A DNA stretch of 64,000 nt from Ariolimax columbianus (taxonomy: Eukaryota; Mollusca; Gastropoda; Stylommatophora; Arionidae), in assembly GCA_036924085.1 (NCBI GenBank), contig JAVGWX010000004.1, positions 7,897,044 to 7,961,043 of the forward strand, written 5' to 3'. The notes under the pieces are model-generated. The model did not search any database. It had not been told where the DNA came from and was given only the letters and a program-made list of their open reading frames with translations. Position numbers and translations under genes: made by a program. Of the stretch, positions 46,440-57,639 are shown one piece after another (the first letter of the stretch is position 1; every line of letters starts with the position of its first letter).

Positions 46440-47300
46440 CAGACAGCTGACAGTTGCATCTATGTGGGAACCAAACTGACACATGATAGAAACACAACTA
46501 ACACAAGTTTCATTAGCATTGCTCTTTTTGCCGAAGGTGCCTTTAACCAACTAACGAACATCTAGAAACCAAACCACTTAGCGAGCACAACAAGCTCATG
46601 TTGTATCAGTTCAGTTCAGTTTCTCCCGTAACCCATCAGGTCGTTGGGGCACACATGAAGACATGAAAATCCCACGCCAGCTCTCTCTGTCTGTCGCCGC
46701 CTGACGTATCTCACCATGACAAAGGCCTGACCACTCAGCGATGTTGTCCACCCATCTCTTCCTTGGACGTCCTCGCCCTCTCTGTCCCGGTACGGATCCA
46801 AAGAGTATCGAGTTGGGAATTCCGTTGGACCTCGCGACGTGCCCGCACCAGGCCATCTTGTATAATCATAACGTATTACCAATAATCACCTTTGGATGTG
46901 AATACTGACAAATTAGAAAGACATTCGGAAAAGAAGATAATTGAATTTGAGAAAAAGTGTCTTAGACAACTGTTAGACATTTGCTGGGAGGAATTTAACA
47001 TCAACAAAACAATAAGACAATACACCAATCAACAACATGTGTCATCACTCATTAAAACAAACCGTTGGTCATATATCGGGCATGATCTTAGAAAGGATAG
47101 CAACATACTCCCTCCACGTGCATTTACGTGGCCACCATCTGGCAGGAGGAAACGAGGAAGACAGAAAGACACTCTCCGCAGAACAATCCTAAAGTAAATT
47201 TCCACTATGGGCTAGAAAACATACTTGAACTGAAAAGAACGACGACACACAGATTAAACTGGAGATCACTGGTTTGCAACATATGTGCCGTGTATGGCAC
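46440..47300 (+). mobile_element. LINE C-terminal remnant, unit 2 copy
   Basis: Homologue of 32086-32720. The open part at 46892-47197 has KKCLRQLLDICWEEFNINKT, TNRWSYIGHDLRKDSNILPP and PSGRRKRGRQKDTLRRTI. It is interrupted by a separate LINE 3' end at 46607-46857. Confidence 0.7.
46607..46857 (-). mobile_element. LINE 3'-end insertion with 6-bp target-site duplication
   Basis: A 251-bp insert in unit 2 only, flanked by TTGTAT on both sides (46601-46606 and 46858-46863); unit 1 has one copy. The minus strand encodes MAWCGHVARSNGIPNSILFG, RGRGRPRKRWVDNIAEWSGL and ATDRESWRG, the C-terminus of a LINE pol, followed by a short tail that appears on the plus strand as CAGTTCAGTTCAGTTTCTCC. Confidence 0.8.
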
Positions 47301-47639
47301 CTAAAGAACATTGATTTCATTAAATCGATATGCATACTGACATGAACAATTGTCCTCTCAAGATAGTCAGTGTTGTATTTTAGAGAAAATAAGCATGAGT
47401 CGGCAGAAGTTCTGATCGAAAAATTAATAAACTAAATTAAAAATAAATACTGACTCATGTAAGAAGATTGAACGATATTAAAATCTGACTTAGTAGCATG
47501 CACTTTTAAGGAGAATTCTATAATCGAGACCAAAATATAATTACAGATAGCAAGATACACCAGCGTGTATGGAGATGAACCTTTGATCTGATTATAATAT
47601 ATACAATATGGGAACTTACACCTGGTTAGGAAACAAGAG

Positions 47640-47840
47640 CAGTGGCGAAATTTGACCATATCCTTACAACTGGAACAAGTACATCAGTGAGTTACGAACA
47701 TTGACTATCTCGCTGCTACTGGATAAGGCACATCAAGAAGTGTCGGACTTTGACCATCTCTCTGTAACTGGATACTGTTCTTCGGTAATTGACAAACTTG
47801 GAATATCTCTTTACACCTGAATACGTGATATCTCTTTTTC
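47640..47840. repeat. About 55-bp tandem repeat, unit 2
   Basis: Homologue of 33055-33290, with three to four units (GACTATCTC, CTACTGGATAAGGCACATCA, GTGTCGGACTTTGACCATCT). Confidence 0.75.
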
Positions 47841-47874
47841 CTCTTCTGCGTTCGTTCGTAATGTACCGCTACCA

Positions 47875-48034
47875 AAATCTGAACAGAACTTTGCAAGTAG
47901 CAGAATGTAGTCCGGAGAACTACATGTGTTGTGTCGCTAGTTTTCAGCTTGACTACGATATATGCACATTTCGGTCCGTCACATTCGCTCTTCGATTGGA
48001 GCCTGTTATGCAGGATAACCGCGTGGAGGGGTAG
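47875..48034 (+). other. Conserved open segment (LNRTL-VAECSP), unit 2
   Basis: Counterpart of 33300-33530: LNRTLQVAECSPENYMCC then VASFQLDYDICT. It stays open but has no recognised domain. Confidence 0.3.
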
Positions 48035-48144
48035 AAGGGTCTTTGCCACTCTGGTTTCCTGATCCTCACACTAATAGTCAGCAGTGGGCTGCAGCCCATT
48101 CGCTGCTCAGCATCTTGATCCCAGTACATCAATATCATCATATG

Positions 48145-48245
48145 ATTATGAATGACATATGAAGAACAGCTTTTCGTGTGAGTCGCAGGAACAGAACATC
48201 AACAAAGAAAACAGGAATGGCCAACTAATGTTCTAGATAATAAAA
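48145..48245 (-). repeat. Inverted copy of 33950-34070
   Basis: Reverse complement of the unit 1 segment, placed 70 bases before exon c2. It marks a local inversion or an inverted duplication after the tandem duplication. Confidence 0.7.
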
Positions 48246-48314
48246 TAATTATGATGTGTTTTCATGATATTTTTATTCTGTATAATTATGTACCTTTCTG
48301 TTTTGTGCGCTTAG

Positions 48315-48449
48315 AGTGCCCTGAAACATGGTATGGACCAAAGTGTGCGACGAAGTGCAACGAAAATTGTCTCGGCAGAAGGTGCAATGAGAAGTCGGGG
48401 AAGTGCTATGAGTGTGTCGACGGCTACAACGGTGATTTTTGTGAAGGAG
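48315..48449 (+). CDS. EGF-like exon c2
   Basis: Exon of 135 bases, 45 codons, with acceptor ...GTGCGCTTAG and donor GTAATG, phase 1-1. Encodes ECPETWYGPKCATKCNENC, then GRRCNEKSGKCYEC and VDGYNGDFCEGG. It is a complete EGF/laminin-EGF-like repeat of the MEGF/SREC class. The unit 1 counterpart survives only as 53 bases with a stop. It is the last EGF exon seen; downstream exons for the membrane and cytoplasmic parts were not found within the remaining 15.5 kb. Confidence 0.85.
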
Positions 48450-48700
48450 GTAATGGATTCTCTTAAAATTTGACATAATCGGTTTACGAACATCATAATG
48501 TTATTTTCGAAAAGAAGGATATATCGCAAAAATTCGATTATCCAACCTTTTCATTCATCGTGTTAGGAGGCGAGCATCTTACGTTCTACACAGTGCTGCA
48601 GACGACAAACTTGGAAACGCATCAGAGAGGAGGATATAGATCAGAAGAACTGATCAACGTATGGACACGTCGACAGAAGTCTGGTACATGCAAGGTGGAA

Positions 48701-49305
48701 AAATTGAAAACCAATAGTTTTTGTTGTAGCATTTAAGATCTACAATAAATCGTTCAATTAAACACCAACTGAAAAAAGTAAAAAAAACAGCATCAGTAAT
48801 AATTAGTAATTAGAGGGTAATTAAAATATAGTTTTTTAAATGTTATTTCTAACTCACGAGACATATCGCCATCAATGTCTACATCAAGAGTACCTGACAT
48901 GATTCTGAGCGCTTCGTCTTTGCCGCACTAATAGCTCCTACCCCAGAGATCGTTTCCTGTCTAACATATGTCGACGTGATCAAACCTAGAGACAAGAACG
49001 AATGGTTGGTGTTGTGGCGAGAATACTCAACAATTAAGATGGGGGCTGGGTGGGGGAGAGGGGCTGGTGGGTAGTAGGTGTCTGGTTTCTAGTCAAAATT
49101 GTTTGTTTTCGGTATATTTAATTTTGATGGGCTGTTGAGAAAGTATAATCATTCTTATTTCAAACACAGGTTGAATGGTACGTTTAGCATTTGTATTTTT
49201 GTAAGATTTAAAATGTCAAACAGGTATGGCTTCAGTCTCAAAAAATGAAAACAAATTATGGAAAATGGCTGTCAGTTACTAGTTTCAAATGTTGAGAACA
49301 ACTGG
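48701..49305. other. Intronic or intergenic DNA
   Basis: No gene recognised. A GGGGGCTGGGTGGGGGAGAG tract lies at about 49039. Confidence 0.4.
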
Positions 49306-49317
49306 TGAACCCTTCCT

Positions 49318-49622
49318 TATATGTGTCCCACAAGGTGACACAACAACTATTCAATATGGTCTTATATGTGTCCTACAAGGTGACCCAAAAACTATTCAGC
49401 CCGTCCTGCCATGTGTCCCACATGATAACACAACAACTATTCAACAAATCCTTCTGTGTCCCACAAGGTGACACATATACTATTCAATCCGTCCGTCTAT
49501 GTGTCCCACAAGGTGACATAACAACTATTCAACCCGTCCTTTTATGTGTCCCACAAGGTGACATAACAACTATTCAATCCGTCCTTTTATGTGTTCCACA
49601 AGATGACCCAATAATTATTCAG
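49318..49622 (+). repeat. 45-bp tandem repeat in coding phase (7 units)
   Basis: Seven units with core TGTGTCCCACAAGGTGACAT and AACAACTATTCAA-CCGTCC. The 45-base period is 15 codons, reading CVPQGDITTIQPVLL with drift. One unit (about 49412-49454) is two bases short and shifts the frame, so no single frame spans the array, though an open frame runs on to 49733. Whether it is translated is unknown. Confidence 0.8.
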
Positions 49623-49734
49623 CTGGACACCTGGTTAGAGTATGTAGAAGAACCAATGGTATCAATTCCTACTTGCATACCAATGATCGACGATCGTTTG
49701 ATCCAAACATGTAACATTTTCTATTCGAGATGAC

Positions 49735-49920
49735 ATAAAACTGATGATTTGAATGCATGACCTTTTGAATGCATAGTTTTGCACCTTCTTTTGCCAGTCT
49801 GTCAACCTCCTCGTTGCCTTGGATGTTGCAGTGAGATGGAACCACTACTGCACCACTACCCTGTTTGGTGTGGACTGCTGGCATAGTTGACAGAGTACTG
49901 CTCTTAAATCCTTAAGTGCA
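49735..49920 (-). mobile_element. LINE RNase H remnant
   Basis: Minus strand: LRAVLCQLCQQ in one frame, then VPSHCNIQGNEEVDRLAKEG, the C-terminal RNase H motif of RNase H-bearing LINEs (WVPSHxGIxGNEEADxLAKEG). About 60 codons remain. Confidence 0.7.
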
Positions 49921-51235
49921 GTATTTTTCTGACTTTTTAGTGCTGTAATTTCAGTATTCAAGATAGACAACAAATTGATTTGGTGTATACACAATTTAAA
50001 AACATATTAAATCAAACAGCATCGAAATAACTAGTAAAGGGCGACACGGATCACCTTCGACGGTGAGATCTGTCATCGTGTACCACTGGTCGACTACCGC
50101 CTGCCTCAGCCAGGCAGTAACCAGCCAGTAGGGTGTCAAATCGCGAGCATATACATGCTCCATTGGGGACCGGAAGCTGAGTGCATGCATGGCAAGTGGC
50201 GGTTAAAGTTGCATCGGACACAACCAACAATAACAATACAACTCCAGCTCTTCAATTAGCAAGCTAGAACATGCGTAGTATGTGTACAGTCATCTGCGAT
50301 GGTCATCGGGTGGTCTATGAAATTAAAATACGAACCTTTGCTGATATAAAGCGAGCCACAGAAGGTATGACCAAGTGGAAAGAAGTAATCAGACGACCAT
50401 TCAACCATTCTCAAGACTGTTGAAGGAGATGATGAGCATGACGACTTGATGTGAGCCATTTGTAAAATGCCGTTTGTATGTCAGTGTTACTATTTGATTT
50501 TTAAAATTTAACAATTGCATTGAGAAGTAGGTATTTGCCATTTCTTGGCACTTTTGTTAAAAAGTAGTTTAGCGTCGTTCACAAAACGATGATAAAATCT
50601 TTCTCCAAAGTATGTAAACAGATATGTTTGATTCTGTTGCCACTTTCCCAGGCTGTTCCAATTATGTTGACAAGTTTATTGCACGGAACACGATTAATGT
50701 ATGTACCTTTATGATCAAAATTAAATATATGATGTTATCAAGAATAGTAATGGTGCGCGTACAGATGATACAACATCAGTGGTCAACAATATACCTACAA
50801 ATTAGAATTGATCAAATGCAAAATCATTTACGATTTGAAAAATCTACCGAAAAAAATAGTAAATTAATTGATTTTAAGACATAATCAATGTTAAACTAAA
50901 ATCAGTTTGTGTTACGTAGGAATAGACACACAGAGGTGTAATTAGAATTTCACTCCACCAAAGCTGGAACAATAGATGGACGAAAAAAATAATGCTAAAA
51001 CTAGCATGCCCTCGAAAAGTGGGGCGACATATGTTTTTTTCTGGAAGTAAAGATGACCTTCACTCATGATGTACTATAGTTAGACTGAACGAATACATGA
51101 GCAACATAGGCAAACTACAAGAAAGGTTTCTTCAGCGAGGATTCTGTTCCTCTATTTTCTTTGTCCTCTTTATATATTATCAACGAATCAGGTCAAACGA
51201 CACATCCACTAGGCAATCCATGCGGACAATCTGGC
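49921..51235. other. Non-coding DNA
   Basis: No supported gene. A GC-richer island at 50050-50240 ends in AACAATAACAATAAC and may be the 3' end of another retroelement. The rest is AT-rich. Confidence 0.35.
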
Positions 51236-51239
51236 CGAA

Positions 51240-51800
51240 CGGGTCCAAGATAATAACAGTGTGACCGTAAACGGAAGAATGCAGCAAGCAACCGATGCAG
51301 TAAAGGAATTGGCAGACACCGTTAACCAAAACGAGGCACACTCAACACGTTTCTCACTCTCCACCAATCTAGAACTTGTGGAATTATTTCTACGTAACAT
51401 TGCTCTATCCAAAGAAGATAATCCAAGATACATAGAAATAAGATGGAAAAAAATAAATACTTGTTTAGGTCATGCACACAATAGGTTCCGAAATAAGGGC
51501 CGCAATCAGATTCAGACTGATGGCACATTTCCCAAGGACAGATCGATAATCAGTTGCAAAACCTAGTTCCAGAAATTCAGATCTCAAATGCGTAGCAAAA
51601 TCTGGAATACAGGATGGTGGCCTGAACAATGACACCAAAGAAACGCTTACATACATTGGATAGGGCACATAACACGAGACGCATTTCAATTGAACTGAAA
51701 GCGACGGCACTCGAGAAGGAAACATTCTCAATCTAGACAACAGAATAAGGAAGAAAGAAAAGGAAAGGAACATGGCGGTTACAATAGATCATGCTGGTAT
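51240..51800 (+). mobile_element. LINE C-terminal remnant
   Basis: About 51261-51480 reads MTVNGRMQQATDAVKELADT and a frame with RNIALSKEDN, and about 51640-51670 reads YIHWIGHITRDAFQLN, resembling the post-RT WIGHI-R motif. Weak and frameshifted. Confidence 0.45.
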
Positions 51801-52265
51801 AGAGACTGAGAATGTCCAGGTAGCAGTGACAGAATGGAAATGTAATGTTAGACATGATACAAAAAAAACACATTTCACATAGAAGAGCAAAGACATACTA
51901 TTTAGAGAACTAGATAGACCTTGAATAGAGTACTGAGTTCAGGTGTGAAACCATTTACAAAGCGGATAAAAATGTCATGGAAAGAATACACAGATAAACC
52001 TCAACACTCATAGTAGGGTTCCTGAATTATGGTTTTCAGGAAAGCCTCAGAAAGGTTTTCCTATAGTGTAGAAAAGACATTCATTACAATTGTATAGAGC
52101 TGTGTACGCTCATAAAAAAAGGAAATATTAGACTGAGAAGTTTTTTTTTTAAAAGTTCATAGTAGATATTAGAAAATATTTTTTAGTCAGAGAACTGTAA
52201 ATGTGGGAGTAGGGTCATTGAATGCATTACACAATTTATTGGAAGGACTTAGTTCTGTTTATATT
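51801..52265. other. Non-coding DNA
   Basis: AT-rich; nothing recognised. Confidence 0.35.
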
Positions 52266-52310
52266 AAATTGAGTGGATGCCTGCGTACGAAGAAGAAGAA
52301 ATTGAGTGGA
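52266..52310 (+). mobile_element. 21-bp LINE-tail insertion with 12-bp target-site duplication
   Basis: AAATTGAGTGGA at 52266-52277 is repeated exactly at 52299-52310. Between them are 21 bases, TGCCTGCGTAC followed by GAAGAAGAAG. CTGCGTAC plus GAA repeats is exactly the 3' end of the LINE at 28126-28190. Confidence 0.8.
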
Positions 52311-52715
52311 AGCAACTGTTATAAACAAATTCTGCAGAGCTATAAACCACTTGAAAGAACTCAAGTTATGTTGCAATATAAAAACTCCAAGCATGTCACA
52401 GGAGATTGCAAACAAAAATATGTGTGTCATTCATATGATATATTCTGCAAAAAGGACATATGTCGGATGCTGTTATTTTTAATTAAAGAGTTACAGTCCA
52501 CTCAATTTATTAATTTACATTTTAGATTTCAATTTCGTTCATTAGCCCTAAGGAACGTTTGTCAGAATTGAAATATATAATTCATGGTTCACAGAATTAA
52601 TCAAATATCAAAATGACTATACATATGCGAATGAAGGTTCCACGGATGACCTGAGACAGAAAGACGTGTGTTTATTGAAAACGTATTCTCAACAGGAACA
52701 TTCATTTAGTTTGAT
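52311..52715. other. Non-coding DNA
   Basis: AT-rich; the 122-codon frame that crosses the insertion above has no family resemblance and is not called. Confidence 0.35.
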
Positions 52716-52719
52716 TAAT

Positions 52720-52930
52720 TATTTGAAAAGTGTATTATTTCTTTGCAAGCAGAGATCAGATTGTGCAAAGGCATTTGATATAGTTCCGCATCAAAAATTG
52801 TTTAGAAAGTTGAAATCACGTGACAAATGAGGCGAAGTTGCTAAATGGGTTACACGTTGTGTTAAAGGTTGGACGACAGAGAGTGGGTATACAAAAGGAG
52901 CACTACGATTAAGGTGAAGATAAAATGGAG
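52720..52930 (+). mobile_element. LINE RT palm remnant
   Basis: SDCAKAFDIVPHQKLFRKLK and VAKWVTRCVKGWTTESGYTK match the palm block DFAKAFDxVPHxxLLxKL and the following segment of CR1-like RTs. Confidence 0.65.
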
Positions 52931-53289
52931 TTGGAACGAATTTTGTTCTTCATATATGTATATAAACACACACACACATATATGTTTGGAGGGCTGCTAA
53001 CACTTTTAATCCAGGTGTTCGTGATAGTCTATCTGCTTTCATCGCCTGATGTGGAATTATACTACTATCTCAAAAGCAGACCTCCAATAGTGAATCCTAT
53101 TAGGAAAGGTCCTGTATACCGTGTAAATCATTGTGATGTGTTATTCTATTAGAAAGAAAATATTTTAGGTTAACATCGTGGATCCTGCTTCTAACTCTCA
53201 AAAGGGTAAGCACGTACTATAAATATATTCAATCAATAAATCGATGTTCTTGAAGTGGCTTAAACGGCACACATGGAAAAAACCAGTGC

Positions 53290-53510
53290 TCTCTAGTTTG
53301 ATCTAGTTTGAAGCCAGTCGTTCTAGTTCGTGTATGTTGTTCAGACCCTTAGTGGAACACTCCTCTCTGACAATTGTATTGCAAAGAGTTTCTTTCGGTC
53401 TTCCTCTTTTTCTGCTGCCAGATGGAGACCACATAAACACTTGGAGAGGGATTATGTTTGTGCCCATTTCATGAACATGTCCGATGTGTGACCCCCTTTC
53501 TTTCATGATG
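53290..53510 (-). mobile_element. LINE C-terminal remnant
   Basis: Minus strand: GSHIGHVHEMGTNIIP and WSPSGSRKRGRPKETLCNTI, the same post-RT signature as at 32.5 and 47.1 kb but a more diverged copy. Confidence 0.7.
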
Positions 53511-54325
53511 AGTTATGGAACGTATTGTTGAATTGTGACTTCTGTAATTGTTTTGTTGCTTATGAATTGCTCCCAACCAATGTCCAACAGTTTCTAAGAC
53601 ACTTACTCTCGAATGCAATTTGTTTCCAATGTATTTGTTATTTTGTCTTTGTTTCCTTTTTTTCAATTGGCTGCCCCCCTGGATGAGTGTAAAATATTAG
53701 AGCATCTAAACTCATCAACTTGCTCATTGCGATATGTGAAACATTTTACGAATATTAAATGTAACCTCTACACCGTGAGTTAACATATGTTTGATATCAT
53801 TGTCAATTAATGGTGTCTGACAATGTGACCTCGTCAACCATGCTCGCCTATTCGTCAATATTACTGGAAATGATCTTTGCACAGTCCGTTTTTCATAGTG
53901 AGAACCATTGGAATCCCTTATTTCTGCTTCCTCATCAGTACCCTTAGCCAAGGACAACCACTGTTAAAAAAATGTAAACAAAGAGAAATGGAGGCACAGG
54001 TGGCGGTGCGGCAGCGGAAGAGTAGTTGTGAAACCGACGAACCGGCTCAAGCGTGGTCGCTGATAAGGAAATAGTTGGTCTATGGCAATACAGATCTAGG
54101 AGTCCAAAGACTTACATCGCCATCACGACCACACGGGGCGACTTCATGACGGAAGAACAATAAAAGTGCCCACAAGTCACTTGGTGACACAACATCACTA
54201 CTTGAGATATGGTTGGGGCACGCACACGATTAACTACCCAGTCGAGGAACGTATCGCTTATGACTAATAATAAATACTGTACGTATTTATAAATATATAA
54301 ACACCAAACATCAAACCACTACGAA
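53511..54325. other. Non-coding DNA
   Basis: Nothing recognised apart from short open frames. Confidence 0.35.
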
Positions 54326-54329
54326 TAGA

Positions 54330-54865
54330 TATATCGAGGGACAACGAAATTAACTGTTTAGACATGTTAATGACATTTTAAAAAATGGGATATGTCCAGA
54401 GCAAAATTATTCAATACTAAATTAATTCGTTTCGAGATAATTAAGTATATAATTGATGGCAAGATAAAGGGGAAGCTAAACAATGACCAGTTTGGATTTC
54501 ACAAGGCCAGATGTTTATGGGATGCATTTGAATCCTTGCGGCTTCCATCAAGAATAATGATAAAAAAACGAAGAGTATTTATCTGCTTAATTGAGTACAT
54601 GAGATCCGTTAATCTAGTTCCAATGGATAATACCATACAGTTGCAATACGATGATATAGTTGGAATAGGATTCGGAGTTGTAATAAGGTCGTCAAAGTTA
54701 ATATCACGAAAGCTAATGCTCTCTAAAAGGCCGATACCAAGCAAAAATGTGAGAAGCAGGAAGAACTTTGCAAACGACGATTACAAAAATCACAGCAAAG
54801 CCAAGGACATCGACACTTTTAAGGTGCAAGAAATGGTCCTCTGGAGAAGTGAAACACGCAGCTAA
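54330..54865 (+). mobile_element. LINE RT remnant with open frame
   Basis: A 157-codon frame (54392-54865) starts with RT-like sequence, GKLNNDQFGFHKARCLWDAF (the QFGFRKGRGTxDA block), then RVFICLIEYMRSVN where the palm motif CFIDxxKAFDxVN would be. The catalytic D is replaced by E. The remainder is not recognisable. Confidence 0.55.
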
Positions 54866-55199
54866 ATCTCAGGAACGGGTGATCAACACCAAATCCATAA
54901 CATAAGAATGTAATTTAATATAAAGAGCTTCAGAGAAAAAAAGAGACTGCTAACGTCAAATAATATCAGCATAGAGTTAATGAAAAGAATACTCACAAAC
55001 TGATTGAGCTGAAACATGAACTCTTGCAAATAAGGATGAACTAAATTGGTAGCCTTTCTTAAATGTAAATACAAAAGGCAAAGGCCGCTGTCATCGCAGA
55101 CGATGATGGCATAATGTATTTTGCTAGCCCTATTTTTAGTAAGGATTACCTGCGTAGTTTTTAACCTCACTCCCTCGTCTCTTACCACCCGACCCCTGT

Positions 55200-55346
55200 G
55201 GCAAGTCAAGAACAAGACGACTAGGGGACGACTACGAGTTGCAGGATACCATCAAGCACTTGTGAAAAAGACGGCGGAGTCTGGAGTCGAACCCACACCA
55301 CCTGATCACGAGGCTGACGGCTTAACCACATCGCCATTGAATCCTT
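55200..55346 (-). repeat. tRNA-derived SINE 2
   Basis: Minus strand: A box-like TGGCGATGTGGTTAAGCCG and B box GTGGGTTCGACTCCAG, spaced as in a tRNA, then a non-tRNA body. Arms do not close into a full cloverleaf. No tail repeat is obvious. Confidence 0.7.
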
Positions 55347-57560
55347 AAATGTAGTATTATGGACAAATGGAAAGAGTGAGCTGGACAGAAAATAGATCCA
55401 ATGACAATGTCCGCATTGAAATAGACGCACATAGGCAAATATTTAAAATGATACAAAAACAACGATTTAGTTCGCTAGGTCACACCATATTAAGTGAAAG
55501 GCATCATCAGAGGAAACTAGAGTACACGACCCATGTTTAAAGTGGAAGGGGCTATCAAAATTCACCTTTGCATCTTACGCATACAGATAAATTGAAGTAC
55601 GGACCGATGCTAAAATGAATAGTTCTAGAGAAGAAAGGGCCAAATGCAAAAACATACTTTAACAACAGTATAACCAGTTTCAAGTCTGAACAACTAGATG
55701 ATGATGAAGATAAGGATTAAGATAATGATAATGAATCAATGATTTAAAGATTTGCAAATGGCATATAGGTGTACAGAAATGTATCATCTAACGCAAAGAG
55801 TTACATATTGGAATCAGATTATGATAACATTCAAGAAGAGTCTGTTTCCTGGCGTATGGTGATCATGTAGCATAGTCCAGGTTTCCACTATTTATAATTT
55901 TACCACACTCATCCACGTCAAAAGGCAGCACATAACATAGAATACAGCGGGTGGCATATTTATCAGTTCAATACTTTTACAACAACTATTAAAATAAGTA
56001 CAATGAAATGACAAACAATACTTGAAATACATCTTAACTAAAACGATACGAGGTGTTTATAAGCATACGCTATAGATGTTGCTCCCAACTAATCCAACCC
56101 AGTTCTAGCCGTACACTCCCCTCCCATTACCTGCACCCTCAACACACTCTCAAAAAACACATCCTCGCGTTCGTATTCTGTGACATTCAGATGCCCTAAT
56201 GCGATTGATCTAGACATAACACATTTAGCTTATACTCACATATGACCAGACACTAAATCGATCTGCGTATACCCACGCTATGTAATATATATTGTTCCCT
56301 CGGTGTCTACACACCACACACACACATCTAGATCTCACCTAGTCGATCTGTACACTTGCGCAATTCTTCAGAACATGCATCGTTTCGTCGGTGTCTGCAC
56401 ACACCACACAAACATCTAGATCTCTTATATAGAGCGACTGGCCGAGACCCGAAGGTGTATGCTGGTTCAGCGACCCTGTTCTCACACATTCGTAAAAACA
56501 GCATATCAATCACTCTTCTATTATGTCGGCGAGCTAAACAGACTCTTAGCTAAATTATGCCTCTCTATCTCCATGGCCAGTCTGCTTTAGCTAAACTGTG
56601 TCTAGTATTAAATAGTCTCAAGCAGTATCAGAGCTATCCAATGGCCAGTCTGTGGGATGTCTTGACCTTGCCATTCAGCTGCCATTGCAACGCATCACTC
56701 TAACTCATGCCACTCATCCCCCACTTCCCAAATCGGAACGCCAGTGGCCAGCCTCTTACCTGTCTAGACACCTTCATTCCCCCAACCCGGTTTTCCTTTG
56801 TTGACTTAGTATCAAGACGGTGAGTGACCTTGGCGTAGTTTCGAGACGGAGAGTGACATTGGCACACATTCAGGTACCTTTGTTCTCAGAGTCGCTGACC
56901 ACATCACCAATGCCCTAACGCTTATGCTCGAGCTGGAACTGTTACAATCACTGTAGATAACATAATAGAGATCCACATGGGTAGATTCAATATATAATAT
57001 AACGGTATGATAGAGAGAATAATAAGAAAATGAAATCTACATATAATATATTTCACCACATTGAAAAACAACTTTATCACGCCCTAATATAACCAACACA
57101 ATTAGAAAGACAACTGAAATTCGCCTACACCATACCCTCTTTATACCCGTTTTACGTTATGAATATGAATCATTATCAATGATAACAACAAAGAGAAACC
57201 AACTACAAATGTCAGAAATGGGTATCTAAGAAAGCTTGTCCCAGTAACGAGAAGAGACAAAGACGCCATTAGAAACAACTACACAATCTGGAAGCCCACT
57301 GTTTGCAGACTTAAGTAGAGTAATCTGCATTTTGGTGGATTGGTCGCTTCTGTAAAATAAAAGAAGACCAACTACCACTGCAAAGAATCGATGATCCTTA
57401 CTTCAAGTAAAACACAATGTCCTCTAGGATGACAACATTAGACAATCTTTAAGAAATCATGGACTAGACTCGAACGAAGCCAAGAGGAACGCAGCGGAAA
57501 GAATGGCTGGATGCTTTTGCATAAAGACCTCAAAACCTCAGGGCTGAAATACATCGACTA
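55347..57560. other. Non-coding DNA with a local duplication
   Basis: No gene recognised. About 56295-56330 and 56385-56425 share CGGTGTCT-CACACACCACACA and ACATCTAGATCTC in the same order, an imperfect 90-base duplication. Confidence 0.4.
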
Positions 57561-57565
57561 AGTAT

Positions 57566-57577
57566 GTGTGTGTGTGT

Positions 57578-57610
<33 letters not shown>

Positions 57611-57612
57611 AT
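57566..57612. repeat. GT microsatellite
   Basis: Alternating (TG)n with two interruptions, of a type that can adopt Z-DNA. Confidence 0.9.
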
Positions 57613-57639
57613 TGGGTGTATGTGTGTGAATATATATGT

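Larger units (their letters stand above)
34095..48700 (+). repeat. Tandem duplication unit 2 (exons a2, b2, c2)
   Basis: Second copy of unit 1, in direct orientation and nearly adjacent. It has the full three-exon set. It lacks the chimeric 18S-LINE insertion and SINE 1, has an internal deletion of mariner and RT (about 1 kb), and carries extra insertions at 45875-46430 and 46607-46857. Confidence 0.8.

Noticed and set aside
52203..52571. 122-codon plus-strand frame
   Set aside because: It crosses the 21-bp LINE-tail insertion and its duplication, so its present reading is accidental.
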